Positions 32,830 to 42,470 of a DNA stretch of 64,000 nt are shown here, piece after piece. A program made the translations under genes and the position numbers. This DNA comes from Roseovarius sp. MMSF_3350 (GTDB taxonomy: Bacteria; Pseudomonadota; Alphaproteobacteria; Rhodobacterales; Rhodobacteraceae). The notes below the pieces were generated by a model that was not told the DNA's origin, did no database searches, and saw nothing but the letters and a program-made list of their open reading frames with translations. The stretch is taken from positions 21,482 through 85,481 of the forward strand of contig NZ_JASHIZ010000021.1 in the NCBI RefSeq assembly GCF_030733425.1. Direction: 5' to 3'. The first letter of the stretch is position 1. Every line of letters starts with the position of its first letter.

Positions 32830-34236
32830 ATGTCAAAGACCTTTATCGGGCCCAAACTGCGTCAGCTCAGGATCAGCCGCGAACTGACGCAGGCCGACGT
32901 CGCACAGCGGCTTGGCGTGAGCGCCGCATACGTCAACCTGTTGGAAAACAACCAGAGAAGCCTGTCGGTCAAGATGTTGCTGGCGATTTCCGAGGCGTTC
33001 GATGTCGATGTCAAGGAACTGACCCAGGACGACGGCGCGCATGTGCTGGCGGACCTTCGCAACGCGTTCAGCGACACGACGCTGGAGGGGGACCCGCCGG
33101 ACGTGCAGGAATTGCGAAGCGCGATCGAGCGGGCGCCGGCGTTCGTCGATCATTTCCTGCAACTGCATCGCGCCCACCGGGCCGCGCTCAGGGTCATCAT
33201 GCGGGGCGAGGCCGATGGGCGCGACGAACAGGTGCTGCACGCCTCTCCCGAAACCGCGATCCACGACTTTTTCAGAAAGCACAACAACTACTTCGCCGTT
33301 CTCGAGGTCGCGGCAGAGAATGCCCGGCGCGTCATTCCCGTGGCATCGGAGTCTCTTTTCGTGGACCTTCGCGCCGGGCTTCGTGACGTCCACGGCGTTT
33401 CGGTGGAGGTACGCCCCATCGAGGAACTTGGCGACTCGCTTCGCATCTACGACCAGGACAGCCGCACGCTCTTGCTGTCGCAGGCGCTCAACAACGAGAA
33501 CCGCGCCTTTCAGATGGCGCATATCCTGGCCTTTCTCACCGAGGGAAGGATGATCTCGAAAATGGCGAAGGACGCGCAGGCCGATTCCGAACGGGTCCGG
33601 CCCAGGCTGGAGGTCGAACTGGGAAACTATTTCGCCGCCGCGTTCCTGATGCCCTACGAAGAGTTCCTGGCAACGGCGGAACGCACCGGGTACGACATCG
33701 ACCGCATTGCGCTGGCGTTCGGCGTGACGTTCGAGCAGGCCTGTCACCGCCTGACGACGATGCAGCGCGACAAGGCGCACGGGATCCCGTTCTTCCTGTT
33801 GCGGCTCGACAGGGCTGGGAATGTCACCAAGCGGTTCAACGCCTCGTCATTCGACCTTGCCGAGTACGGAGGCGCCTGTCCGGTGTGGAACGTGCATGCG
33901 GCGTTCTCGGTTCCCGGCGTCATCTTTCCGCAATTCGTGGAGATGCCCGACGGGCAGCGGTTCTTTTCCATCAGCAGGACGGTGCACCGTCCGGTTTTCA
34001 GCGCCGACACGCAGGATCGGCGGCTGACCCTGACGCTTGGCTGCGAGGCGCGGCACGCGCATCGCATCCGCTATGCCGCGAGCTTCAAGATCGACGATCA
34101 TACCGTTTATCATCCGATCGGCATCAACTGTCAGCTTTGCCCGCGGCAGGCCTGTTCGCAGCGTGCGCATCAACCGTTGTTCATCAACCTGCCCATCAAT
34201 GCAAATCGCCGCGGGTCGACACGCTACGAAAGCTGA
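32830..34236 (+). CDS. XRE-family short-chain fatty acyl regulator (ScfR/RamB type)
   Basis: 468 residues. Order: Cro/CI helix-turn-helix (about 8-62, LTQADVAQRLGVSAAYVNLLE), a linker with helical repeats, an IrrE-like domain whose metalloprotease motif is degenerate (QMAHILAFL; about 235-285, with FAAAFLMPYEEFL), and a C-terminal DUF2083 domain with cysteines in CQLCPRQACSQ (about 435-445). This layout is that of RamB/MccR/ScfR regulators that respond to acyl-CoA-linked carbon sources such as acetate or propionate. Divergence from the PanE2-like gene suggests control of that gene. Confidence 0.82.
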   Translation: MSKTFIGPKLRQLRISRELTQADVAQRLGVSAAYVNLLENNQRSLSVKMLLAISEAFDVDVKELTQDDGAHVLADLRNAFSDTTLEGDPPDVQELRSAIERAPAFVDHFLQLHRAHRAALRVIMRGEADGRDEQVLHASPETAIHDFFRKHNNYFAVLEVAAENARRVIPVASESLFVDLRAGLRDVHGVSVEVRPIEELGDSLRIYDQDSRTLLLSQALNNENRAFQMAHILAFLTEGRMISKMAKDAQADSERVRPRLEVELGNYFAAAFLMPYEEFLATAERTGYDIDRIALAFGVTFEQACHRLTTMQRDKAHGIPFFLLRLDRAGNVTKRFNASSFDLAEYGGACPVWNVHAAFSVPGVIFPQFVEMPDGQRFFSISRTVHRPVFSADTQDRRLTLTLGCEARHAHRIRYAASFKIDDHTVYHPIGINCQLCPRQACSQRAHQPLFINLPINANRRGSTRYES

Positions 34237-34250
34237 ACGTGCAAAAGAGA

Positions 34251-34284
34251 AAGCCTGCCCCCCGGGAGATCAGGAGGCAGGCTT
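34251..34284. terminator. Bidirectional terminator between scfR-like gene and tctA
   Basis: Perfect 9-bp stem AAGCCTGCC/GGCAGGCTT with a 16-base loop between convergent genes. Confidence 0.65.
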
Positions 34285-34317
34285 GTGGCGCGGCGGAGAG
34301 ATCCGCGGCCTGTGTGG

Positions 34318-35838
34318 TCAGGCCTGGCTTTCCGCGGCCTTCTTGCGCTTGCGCATGATGCGCTGCACCACCGGGAACAGGACCAGCGCCAGTGCAAGAC
34401 AGATGCAGACCAGCGAGATCGGCCGGGTGATGAACGTGGTCGCGTCACCCTGGGCCGAGATCAGCGACTGGCGCAGCGAGCGTTCGGCCAAGGGCCCGAG
34501 CACGATGGCCAGAACCGCCGGTGCCACCGGGTAGTTCAGCTTGCGGAGCAGATAGCCCACCACACCGATGATCAGCATGATCCAGGTGTCGAACATCCGG
34601 TCGGTCGTGGCGAAGACCCCCAGCACGCAGAGCGTGAAGATGATCGGCGTCAGCAGGGTGAACGGCATCGCCAGAACCCGGATGAAGATCGGGATCAGCG
34701 CGATGTTCAGGATCACCGTCACCGCGTTGGCCACGTACATGGAGCCGATCAGGCCCCAGACGAAATCCGGGCTCTCGGTGAACAGAAGCGGCCCGGGGCG
34801 CAGGCCCCAGATGATCATGCCGCCGAGCAGGATCGCCGTGGTGGGCGAGCCGGGAATGCCCAGCGTGATCATCGGCAGCATCGAGCCCGTGGAGGCCGCG
34901 TTGTTGGCCGACTCGGGCGCGGCCACACCGGCCACGTTGCCCTTGCCGAAGCTGTCGGGGTCCTTCGAGAACGTCTTGCTGAGACCGTAGGACATCAGCG
35001 CCGCCGGGGTGGCCCCCGCCGCGGGCAGCGTGCCCACGAAGAAGCCCAGGAACGAACCCACCCAGGTCGAGTTGATGTAAAGCCGGATTTGCTTGAAGTT
35101 CTCCTTCATCCGCGACATCGAGATCTTGACGTTGTGCATCTGGACCTTGCCGCTGGTGGATTCCAGCGTCCAGAGCATCTCGCCCACCCCGTAGATGCCG
35201 ATTGCCAGCACGAGGAAGCCGATGCCACGCTGGAAGTCGACCATGTCGAAGAAGATCAGGCGCGGGCTGCCCGAGATGATGTCGAAGCCGACCGCAGCCA
35301 GAACGAGGCCGAGAAGGATCGAGAAGATCGTCTTGGGTATGTCGTCCCCGCCCAGCCCGATGAAGGTGGCAAAGGCCAGCAGCATCAGCGCGAACTCCTC
35401 CTGTGGTCCGAACTTCAGCGCGAAGGCGGCCAGGGGCGGCGCGAACAGGGTGAACAGGATGATCGACACCGTGCCGCCGATGAACGACGCGATGGCCGCG
35501 GCCATCAGGGCCTGGTCGGCCTTGCCGGCCTGTGCCATCGGTCGCCCGTCGAACACCGTCGCCACGGCTGTCGAGGCCCCTGGAATACCCAGGGTGATCG
35601 AACTGATCGCCCCCCCGTACATTGCCCCGTAATAGAGCGCGGCAAGGAAGATGATCGCCGTCGTCGGCGGCACCAGGAAGGTGATGGGCAGCAGGATCGC
35701 CACCCCGTTGACCGAGCCGAGACCCGGCATACAGCCCACGAACAGCCCCGCAAGGCAGCCCGCGAAAATCATCATCAGGTTCAGGGGCTGGAACGCCTCA
35801 AGAAGGCCTGCTGTCAAAGATACAAGTATCGTTTCCAT
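34318..35838 (-). CDS. tctA: Tripartite tricarboxylate transporter large permease TctA
   Basis: 506 residues, about 11-12 membrane segments. Family signatures: GCMPGLGSVNGVAILLP (about residue 35), YYGAMYGGAISSITLGIPG (about 68), and the second-half repeat of the same pattern GTLPAAGATPAALMSYGLSK and STGSMLPMITLGIPGSPTTA. It forms the transport channel with TctB, supplied by TctC. Last gene of the oxalate-linked operon. Substrate unproven; context favours oxalate or a small dicarboxylate. Confidence 0.9.
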   Translation of the reverse strand: METILVSLTAGLLEAFQPLNLMMIFAGCLAGLFVGCMPGLGSVNGVAILLPITFLVPPTTAIIFLAALYYGAMYGGAISSITLGIPGASTAVATVFDGRPMAQAGKADQALMAAAIASFIGGTVSIILFTLFAPPLAAFALKFGPQEEFALMLLAFATFIGLGGDDIPKTIFSILLGLVLAAVGFDIISGSPRLIFFDMVDFQRGIGFLVLAIGIYGVGEMLWTLESTSGKVQMHNVKISMSRMKENFKQIRLYINSTWVGSFLGFFVGTLPAAGATPAALMSYGLSKTFSKDPDSFGKGNVAGVAAPESANNAASTGSMLPMITLGIPGSPTTAILLGGMIIWGLRPGPLLFTESPDFVWGLIGSMYVANAVTVILNIALIPIFIRVLAMPFTLLTPIIFTLCVLGVFATTDRMFDTWIMLIIGVVGYLLRKLNYPVAPAVLAIVLGPLAERSLRQSLISAQGDATTFITRPISLVCICLALALVLFPVVQRIMRKRKKAAESQA

Positions 35839-35853
35839 CTCTCTTCAGACCTC

Positions 35854-36381
35854 TCAGTAGAACCATTCGTAGCGGAAGTTGTCGACCCAGAGGAAAGCGT
35901 CCTCGAAGATCGGCAGACCCTTCGGCAGATACTTCGTCAGCGCCACCTCGAAGAGCAGGTAGACGAAGATCGGCGTGCCGATTGCGAAGGCCAGGGTCAT
36001 CGGCCATGAATGCCGGCCCATGAAGCGCACGAAGAAGAGCATGAAGATGACCAGCGCCAGATAGGTGCCGATATACGTCATCATGATCAACAGTGCGAGG
36101 ATCGACCCCGCCGAGATCGTCACGAGAAAGATCGTGTCTCTCGAGATGTAGGGATCGTTGCTGCGCGACTCGGGCGTCTTTTTCTGCGCCCACCGCACGA
36201 GTGTGGCGACGGAAGCCAAGGCCATCCCCGCCGACAACCAGAACGGCCACATACCCGCACCGGGACCCCTGCCCCTGACCCAGCCGATACTGAGGTCGTC
36301 TGTGTATACGTTAAACATCAGGCCGAGCGACACCAGCAGTGTCGCGATCGCCATCAGAAGTTCCGCTGTCCGGACCGTCAT
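35854..36381 (-). CDS. tctB: Tripartite tricarboxylate transporter small permease TctB
   Basis: 175 residues from the ATG at 36381, choosing the start that gives a first membrane segment near the N-terminus. Four membrane segments; the early GRGPGAGMWPFWLSAGMAL pattern is typical of TctB. It lies between tctC (139-bp gap with hairpin) and tctA (15 bp). Confidence 0.84.
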   Translation of the reverse strand: MTVRTAELLMAIATLLVSLGLMFNVYTDDLSIGWVRGRGPGAGMWPFWLSAGMALASVATLVRWAQKKTPESRSNDPYISRDTIFLVTISAGSILALLIMMTYIGTYLALVIFMLFFVRFMGRHSWPMTLAFAIGTPIFVYLLFEVALTKYLPKGLPIFEDAFLWVDNFRYEWFY

Positions 36382-36477
36382 TCTCTTTGGCTCCGTATAA
36401 TTCGTTTGCGATCTATCGGGGGGGGCGTGTCCCTGTCGGACCAACCTGCCCGCGCCCGGATCGTCAGGCATCCAGGT

Positions 36478-36504
36478 GCAGGGCCCGGTGTCTCCGGACC
36501 CTGC
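36478..36504 (-). terminator. Intercistronic hairpin between tctC and tctB
   Basis: GCAGGG-c-CCGG paired with CCGG-a-CCCTGC around a 5-base loop. It is a likely attenuator or mRNA stabiliser favouring the binding protein over the permeases. Confidence 0.6.
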
Positions 36505-36520
36505 TGTTTTCAGGACTGAC

Positions 36521-37504
36521 TTACTCGCCGGTGATGGACGCGGCGCCGACCTTCTCGATCAGCTTTTCATGCGCGACCTTCTGGTTCGCGTGGAACGTGG
36601 CCAGGTCCTCGCCTTTCATCATCTTCTCGCAGGTCAGGCCGTCGGACTTGCAGAACGCCTGCCATTCCTCGCTGTCGAAAAGCTCCTGGAAGAGGTTCAC
36701 GTACCAGTCCACCGCCTCGGGATCCATGTCCGGCGGGCCGTTGACCGAGCGCTGCATGTAGTACTCGATCTCCACGCCCAGTTCCATGGCGGTCGGCACG
36801 TCCGGGAACGCAGCCATACGCTCGGCCGAGAACTGCACCAGCGGCTTGGTGTTGCCGGCGCGCCAGAACTCCATCTGCTCGGCGGGGTTGTTCACCGTGC
36901 TGTCGATCTGGTTGCCCACGAGGTTCTTGGCCACCGTGCCGCCACCGGGGAACGGAATGTAGGTCACGTCATAGCCGAACTCTGCTTCCATCATCGCGGT
37001 CAGAACGCTGTCTTCCTGGCCCGATCCGGTGCCGCCAACCTTCCAGTTCTTGCCCGCTTCGGACACAGCCGCGTTGAAGCTGTCGAGATCCGTGATGTCC
37101 TCGCGGTCGGTGTTGACCCACAGCAGGAACGTGTCCATCGCCATCAGACCGATCGGCGTGAACTCGGTCACGTCGATGTTCAGGTCCTGCTGGATGATCG
37201 GCGTGGTGTAGAAGCTGTTCAGCGTCATCATGACGGTGTGATTGTCACCCGCCTTGTCCTGCATGTAGCGCAGCGCCTCGGCGCCCGATCCACCCGGCTT
37301 GTTGATCGGGATGAACGGCCGCGGGCTCAGGCCCTTCTTCTGGATGAGGCCCTGCAGCAGGCGGGCGATCTGGTCCGCACCACCGCCGGTGCCGGCCATG
37401 ATGATGAACTCGACCGGCTTTTTCGGCTGCCATTCCGCCAGCGCCGCGGGCGCCGTCAATGCCAGCGCGGATGCGCTCGCTACAAGTAGTTTAAAGGTTT
37501 TCAT
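36521..37504 (-). CDS. tctC: Tripartite tricarboxylate transporter binding protein TctC
   Basis: 327 residues from the ATG at 37504 after GGGAGGACAACC. Sec signal (cleavage about residue 23). Bug/TctC family: KPVEFIIMAGTGGGADQIAR after the signal, NKPGGSGAEALRYM (about residue 70), and GGGTVAKNLVGNQIDSTVNNPAEQ in the second half. It captures the substrate in the periplasm. Position in the oxc-frc-fhs operon suggests oxalate or a structurally similar diacid. Confidence 0.88.
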   Translation of the reverse strand: MKTFKLLVASASALALTAPAALAEWQPKKPVEFIIMAGTGGGADQIARLLQGLIQKKGLSPRPFIPINKPGGSGAEALRYMQDKAGDNHTVMMTLNSFYTTPIIQQDLNIDVTEFTPIGLMAMDTFLLWVNTDREDITDLDSFNAAVSEAGKNWKVGGTGSGQEDSVLTAMMEAEFGYDVTYIPFPGGGTVAKNLVGNQIDSTVNNPAEQMEFWRAGNTKPLVQFSAERMAAFPDVPTAMELGVEIEYYMQRSVNGPPDMDPEAVDWYVNLFQELFDSEEWQAFCKSDGLTCEKMMKGEDLATFHANQKVAHEKLIEKVGAASITGE

Positions 37505-37624
37505 GGTTGTCCTCCCTATGGTCTCCATGTGTGTCAGGGCTGATGCGCGCTCATTCTTGATGTGTTTGGCGCCCGCCCCATTCTTGGTACTGCAGTCAGT
37601 CTTCGCCTGTCCTCCCTAGTCTCC

Positions 37625-38497
37625 TCAATGAACCATGATGACCGGGAAATCCGCTTCGGCGACAACAACTTGCGAGTTGCCACCGAACAGGGATTCCCGT
37701 TCGTAACTGTCGTGATAGGCACCGATAATCAGCATACCGGCACCTGCGGCACGGGTTTCCGACAAGAGTTGCCGACCCACGTTGCGGCCTTCGGCCTTGA
37801 ACATCCGGATATCGGACGCGACGCCGCGCAGCTCCAGGTAGCGCTGCAACTGATCTGCCCCGGGATGTTCGTCCCTGGGGCTGTCGCCGGTGTGCAGGAT
37901 CGTCACCTTCTTGGCGCTGGAGATCATCGGCATGGCCATCGCAACGGCCCGCGTCGCCTCGAGCGAGCCGTTCCAGCCGATGGTCACGTGATCCGCGAAA
38001 CTCGCATCTGTCACGTCCTGGTCGGGACACATCATCACCGGGCGGCCAGAAGAGAACAACGCCGATTTCAGCGTGTTGATCCCGAGGTTCATCTGCGGGT
38101 CAGGCTTGGCCACGCAGACCAGGTCGCACAGGCGCCCGTATCTCTGGACCGCGTCGACCTGCTTGCCCTCGTACTCGATGAAGCGGGTCGTCGGCTTGTC
38201 GAGCTCGTGATCGGCGATCTCGAGCCCGAGCTTCTTGGCTTGTTTCTCGAACTCGCCGTACAGCTGGTCGCGCGTCGAGTCGGCATTGGCATGCGCCGCA
38301 TCCTCGATGTGGCGGCGCAGCATGGTCGGGATCACGACGCCGTAGGGCATCATGTCCTCGGTCTTGGGATGGCAATGCACCACGCGGACCCGGGCACCGA
38401 AGCGCCGTGCCAGGGCGGCGGCGTGGGCAAAGACGTTGTCGCCTTTGCCGTCGCCCCGCACCGGAAGCATGATGCTGTGGAGAGAGTCGTAAGCCAT
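37625..38497 (-). CDS. Tandem universal stress protein (UspA family)
   Basis: 290 residues made of two Usp folds. The first (about 1-150) starts SIMLPVRGDGKGDNVFAHAAALARRF and looks degenerate; the second (about 165-290) keeps the ATP-binding C-terminal pattern GAYHDSYERESLFGGNSQ. Usp genes commonly accompany transporter operons in this group, where they may regulate transport or sense energy state. It follows fhs by 3 bp and precedes tctC by 120 bp. Confidence 0.85.
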   Translation of the reverse strand: MAYDSLHSIMLPVRGDGKGDNVFAHAAALARRFGARVRVVHCHPKTEDMMPYGVVIPTMLRRHIEDAAHANADSTRDQLYGEFEKQAKKLGLEIADHELDKPTTRFIEYEGKQVDAVQRYGRLCDLVCVAKPDPQMNLGINTLKSALFSSGRPVMMCPDQDVTDASFADHVTIGWNGSLEATRAVAMAMPMISSAKKVTILHTGDSPRDEHPGADQLQRYLELRGVASDIRMFKAEGRNVGRQLLSETRAAGAGMLIIGAYHDSYERESLFGGNSQVVVAEADFPVIMVH

Positions 38498-38500
38498 GGC

Positions 38501-40177
38501 TTAGAACAACCCTTCGATTTCGCCCTGGTCGTTCAGGCGGATGTTTTCCGAGGCCGGCCGGCTGGGCAGGCCCGGCATGGTCATGATCTCGCCGCAGACC
38601 ACCACGACGAAGCCCGCGCCGGCCGAGAGCCGCACCTCGCGCACCGGGACCGAGTGGCCCGTGGGCGCGCCGCGCTGCGTGGGGTCGGTCGAGAAGCTGT
38701 ACTGCGTCTTGGCCATGCACACGGGCAGGTTGCCGTATCCCTGGTCTTCCCATTGCTTCAGCTGGTCGCGCACCTTCTTGTCCGCGATCACCTCGTCGGC
38801 ACGGTAGATCTTCTTGGCGATGGTCTCGACCTTCTCGAAGAGACCCATCTCGTCGGGATAAAGCGGCTTGAAGTCCGCCTCGCCCTTCTCGATCGTCTCC
38901 ACCACCTTCTTGGCGAGATCCGCCGACCCTTCCGAGCCCAGCTCCCAGTGACGCGACAGCACCGCCTCGGCGCCGTTCTCGGCCACGAAGTCCTTCACCG
39001 CCTGCACCTCGGCATCGGTGTCGGTCACGAAGTGGTTGATCGCCACCACCACCGGTACACCGAAAGACTTAACGTTCTCGATATGCCGGCCCAGGTTCGG
39101 GCAGCCCGCCTTGACCGCGTCGACGTTCTCGGCGCCAAGGTCGGCCTTGGCCACGCCGCCGTTCATCTTCATCGCCCGCACCGTGGCGACCAGAACCACC
39201 GCCGAGGGCGCGATCCCTGCCTTGCGGCACTTGATGTTCATGAACTTCTCGGCGCCCAGGTCCGCGCCGAAGCCCGCCTCGGTCACCACGTAGTCGCACA
39301 GTTTCAGCGCCGTCTTCGTGGCGATGACCGAGTTGCAGCCATGCGCGATGTTGGCGAACGGGCCGCCATGCACGAAGGCCGGATTGTTCTCCAGCGTCTG
39401 CACCAGGTTGGGCTGCATCGCGTCCTTCAGAAGGACGGTCATCGCGCCTTCGGCCTTGATGTCGCGGCAATAGACCGGGCTGCGGTCGCGGCGGTAGGCC
39501 ACGATCATCGAGCCCAGCCGTTCCTCGAGGTCCTTCAGGTCGCTCGCCAGGCACAGGATCGCCATGACCTCCGACGCCACGGTGATGTCGAAGCCGTCCT
39601 CGCGGGCAAAGCCGTTGGCCACACCGCCCAGGGACGACGTGATCTGGCGCAAGGAGCGGTCGTTCATGTCCACCACCCGGCGCCAGACGATCCGGCGGGT
39701 GTCGATCTCGGCGTCGTTGCCCCAGTAGACGTGGTTGTCGATCATGGCACTCAGCAGCGCGTGGGCCGAGGTGATCGCGTGGAAGTCGCCGGTGAAGTGC
39801 AGGTTCATGTCCTCCATCGGCACGACCTGCGCATAGCCGCCGCCCGCGGCGCCGCCCTTCATCCCGAAGTTCGGCCCCAGGGACGCCTCGCGGATGCAGA
39901 TCATCGCCTTCTTGCCGATGTGGTTCAGGCCATCGCCCAGGCCCACCGTGGTGGTGGTCTTGCCCTCGCCCGCCGGCGTCGGGTTGATCGCGGTCACCAG
40001 GATCAGCTTGCCGTCCTCGTTGCCCTGGACCGAGTTGATGTAGTCCTGGCTCACCTTCGCCTTGTCATGCCCGTAGGGCAGCAGGTGCTCGCCCGGAATG
40101 CCAAGCTTGTCGCCAATCTCCTGGATCGGCTTCTTCGACGCCGCACGCGCAATCTCGATGTCTGATTTGTGGCTCAT
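38501..40177 (-). CDS. fhs: Formate-tetrahydrofolate ligase
   Basis: 558 residues from the ATG at 40177 after GGGAAGACAAA, the normal length. ATP-dependent ligation of formate to tetrahydrofolate giving 10-formyl-THF. P-loop [18 protein letters not shown] (about residue 66), [19 protein letters not shown], and [23 protein letters not shown] near the end. In this operon it would capture formate released from formyl-CoA during oxalate degradation. Confidence 0.95.
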   Translation of the reverse strand: MSHKSDIEIARAASKKPIQEIGDKLGIPGEHLLPYGHDKAKVSQDYINSVQGNEDGKLILVTAINPTPAGEGKTTTTVGLGDGLNHIGKKAMICIREASLGPNFGMKGGAAGGGYAQVVPMEDMNLHFTGDFHAITSAHALLSAMIDNHVYWGNDAEIDTRRIVWRRVVDMNDRSLRQITSSLGGVANGFAREDGFDITVASEVMAILCLASDLKDLEERLGSMIVAYRRDRSPVYCRDIKAEGAMTVLLKDAMQPNLVQTLENNPAFVHGGPFANIAHGCNSVIATKTALKLCDYVVTEAGFGADLGAEKFMNIKCRKAGIAPSAVVLVATVRAMKMNGGVAKADLGAENVDAVKAGCPNLGRHIENVKSFGVPVVVAINHFVTDTDAEVQAVKDFVAENGAEAVLSRHWELGSEGSADLAKKVVETIEKGEADFKPLYPDEMGLFEKVETIAKKIYRADEVIADKKVRDQLKQWEDQGYGNLPVCMAKTQYSFSTDPTQRGAPTGHSVPVREVRLSAGAGFVVVVCGEIMTMPGLPSRPASENIRLNDQGEIEGLF

Positions 40178-40199
40178 TTTGTCTTCCCTTTGTCGCGTT

Positions 40200-41117
40200 T
40201 CAGCTTGGAAATTCTTCGCCGACCTCAAGGCCGACCTCGGATGCCCACTGGGCGGCGGGTGTCTTGTCCCCGCCCTCGGGGCGTACTCGTTTCACCAGGA
40301 TACGTCCGCCGACGCACTGCACCTCGATGCCGTCGTCGGTGATGGCGCGGACCCGGCCGGAAATGCCGTCGCCCGGGGCGCGGGCACTGTCGTAGATCCC
40401 CAGCTTGGCGCCCTTGTAGGTCGTCCATGCGCCGGGCGCGGGGTTGGTGCCGCGAATGAGATCGTAGACCTGCCCCACCGGGCGATGCCAGCAGATTTCC
40501 GAATGCCGCGCGGTGCAGCGGCGCTCGTAGGTGGCCTCGTCCTCGTCCGGCACGATATGCGGCGGATTGCCTTTGCGGAACAGGTCGCAGACCTCCAGCA
40601 CGCTGTCGACCGCGGCGGGGTAGATCTTCTTGAAATAAAGGTCGATCACCGTGTCGTCGGGACCGATTTCGCATTCCCACTGCATCAGGCTGTCGCCCTC
40701 GTCCAGCCCGTCGGACGGGTAGAACCAGCTGAAGCCCGACTTGTCCGAGCCCATGATGATCGGCCAGTTGACCGCGCTGGGGCCGCGATGCAGCGGCAGC
40801 AGCGACGGGTGGAAACAGATCGAGCCGTGGGTGGGCGTGTCACGCGCCGCCTCGGGCACGAAGACGTTGACGAAGGCCATGACCATCAGGTCGGCGTTGA
40901 AGCCTGCCAGCGTTTCCAGTGTCTCTGGCGCGTCGAAATTCGCCGGCTGCTCGACGGGCAGGCCCTTTTCGAGCGCGAATTCCTTGATCGGGTCGACCGG
41001 TTTGCCCTCGCGGTCCGGCTCGCAGTAGACGGCCACGACCTCGTCGGTTCCGGTCTCGATGATCTTGGCCAGCACGTCCTTGCCGAAGGCCTGCTGCCCC
41101 ATGACGATCAATCGCAT
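40200..41117 (-). CDS. Stand-alone formyltransferase / 10-formyl-THF hydrolase-like protein
   Basis: 305 residues. It resembles the N-terminal hydrolase domain of 10-formyltetrahydrofolate dehydrogenase (ALDH1L1) rather than ordinary tRNA formyltransferase: catalytic His103 in [17 protein letters not shown] and Asp139 in SDGLDEGD, followed by a C-terminal Fmt-type domain ([17 protein letters not shown]). No aldehyde dehydrogenase domain is fused. Located between frc and fhs. It could hydrolyse 10-formyl-THF, or move formyl groups between CoA and folate; the sequence does not decide. Confidence 0.75.
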   Translation of the reverse strand: MRLIVMGQQAFGKDVLAKIIETGTDEVVAVYCEPDREGKPVDPIKEFALEKGLPVEQPANFDAPETLETLAGFNADLMVMAFVNVFVPEAARDTPTHGSICFHPSLLPLHRGPSAVNWPIIMGSDKSGFSWFYPSDGLDEGDSLMQWECEIGPDDTVIDLYFKKIYPAAVDSVLEVCDLFRKGNPPHIVPDEDEATYERRCTARHSEICWHRPVGQVYDLIRGTNPAPGAWTTYKGAKLGIYDSARAPGDGISGRVRAITDDGIEVQCVGGRILVKRVRPEGGDKTPAAQWASEVGLEVGEEFPS

Positions 41118-41135
41118 TTTAGTCCTCCCTTGGGT

Positions 41136-41169
41136 CCGGCAGGTGCGGATTTGCGCCGCACGCTGCCGG
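41136..41169 (-). promoter_or_regulatory. Long intercistronic hairpin between frc and the formyltransferase gene
   Basis: CCGGCAG-GTGCGG paired with CCGCAC-g-CTGCCGG, 13 bp with a single bulge and a 7-base loop. It is a likely RNA-processing or stability element inside the operon. Confidence 0.5.
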
Positions 41170-41181
41170 TCTTTCCTTCAA

Positions 41182-42456
41182 CTATTCCGCCGCAGTCCTC
41201 TGCGGGTCTCCGACCGCGCCGCTGTCGAGCACGGCCTGCAGCTCCTCGCCGTCATAGCCCAGCACGTCGCGCAGGATCTCCACCGTGTGCTCGCCCAGAA
41301 GCGGCGAACGGGTCACCTCCACCGCGCTGTCCGAAAGCTTGATCGGGCAGCCCACCGTCGCGTACTTGCCGCGCTTGGGATGGTCCACATCGACGATCGT
41401 ACCGGTCGCCCGCAGCCCGTCGTCCTCGATCAGCTCCTTGGTCGACAGGATCGGGCCCACGGGAATGTTCAGCGGGTTGCAGATGTCCATCACCTCGAAC
41501 TTCGTCTTGGTCATGGTCCACTCCTCGATCGTGCCGAAGATCTCGTTCAGCTTGTCCAGCCGCTCGGGCGGCGTGGCATAGCCCTCGGCCGTCTTCCACT
41601 CGGGCTTGCCGATCACGTCGCAGATCTGCTCCCACACCGCGGCCTGGGTGATGAAGTAGGTGTAGGCGTTGGGGTCGTCCTCCCAGCCCTTGCACTTCAG
41701 GATCCGGCCCGGCTGGCCACCGCCAGAGTCGTTGCCCGCGCGCGGTGTCGCCTCGCCGAAGGGGATGCCCTCGCCGTACTGGCTGTATTCCTTCAGGGGC
41801 CCCGCTTCCAGCCGCTGCTGGTCGCGCAGCTTGACGCGGCAGAGGTTCAGCACCCCGTCCTGCATCGGCGCCAGCACCTTCTGGCCGCGGCCGGTACGCT
41901 CGCGCTGGAAGAGCGCCGTCATGATGCCCAGCGCCAGGTGCAGCCCGGTGCCGCTGTCGCCGATCTGCGCGCCGGTCACCAGGGGCGGGCCGTCACGGAA
42001 GCCGGTGGTCGAGGCCGCCCCGCCGGCGCATTGCGCCACGTTCTCGTAGACCTTGCAGTTCTCGTAGTTGCCGGGGCCGAAGCCCTTGACCGAGGCCATG
42101 ATGATCTTGGGGTTGATCTCCTGGATCCGCTCCCAGGAAAAGCCCATGCGATCCAGCGCGCCCGGCGCGAAGTTCTCGACCAGGACGTCGCATTCCTCGA
42201 TCAGCCGGGTCAGAACCTGCTTGCCGGTCTCGTTCTTGGAATTGAGCTCGATCGAGCGCTTGTTGTGGTTGAGCATGGTGAAGTAAAGGCTGTCCGCGCC
42301 CGGCACATCCACCAGCTGTTGCCGCGTGGCGTCGCCCACGCCGGGCCGCTCCACCTTCAGAACATCCGCCCCGAACCACGCCAGAAGCTGCGTGCAGGTC
42401 GGACCGGACTGCACATGCGTGAAGTCCAGAATCTTGATGCCGTCCAATGCTTTCAT
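41182..42456 (-). CDS. frc: Formyl-CoA:oxalate CoA-transferase
   Basis: 424 residues, class III CoA-transferase. Starts [33 protein letters not shown], as in Oxalobacter formigenes Frc; catalytic aspartate is Asp167 in [14 protein letters not shown]. It transfers CoA from formyl-CoA to oxalate, releasing formate and renewing oxalyl-CoA. It is 14 bp downstream of oxc, the usual partner. Confidence 0.93.
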   Translation of the reverse strand: MKALDGIKILDFTHVQSGPTCTQLLAWFGADVLKVERPGVGDATRQQLVDVPGADSLYFTMLNHNKRSIELNSKNETGKQVLTRLIEECDVLVENFAPGALDRMGFSWERIQEINPKIIMASVKGFGPGNYENCKVYENVAQCAGGAASTTGFRDGPPLVTGAQIGDSGTGLHLALGIMTALFQRERTGRGQKVLAPMQDGVLNLCRVKLRDQQRLEAGPLKEYSQYGEGIPFGEATPRAGNDSGGGQPGRILKCKGWEDDPNAYTYFITQAAVWEQICDVIGKPEWKTAEGYATPPERLDKLNEIFGTIEEWTMTKTKFEVMDICNPLNIPVGPILSTKELIEDDGLRATGTIVDVDHPKRGKYATVGCPIKLSDSAVEVTRSPLLGEHTVEILRDVLGYDGEELQAVLDSGAVGDPQRTAAE

Positions 42457-42470
42457 AATGTCTCTCCCGC

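Noticed and set aside
37562..40165. 867-codon open frame on the plus strand
   Set aside because: It is antisense to usp and fhs, whose products are clearly recognisable; long antisense frames are common in GC-rich codon-biased DNA.
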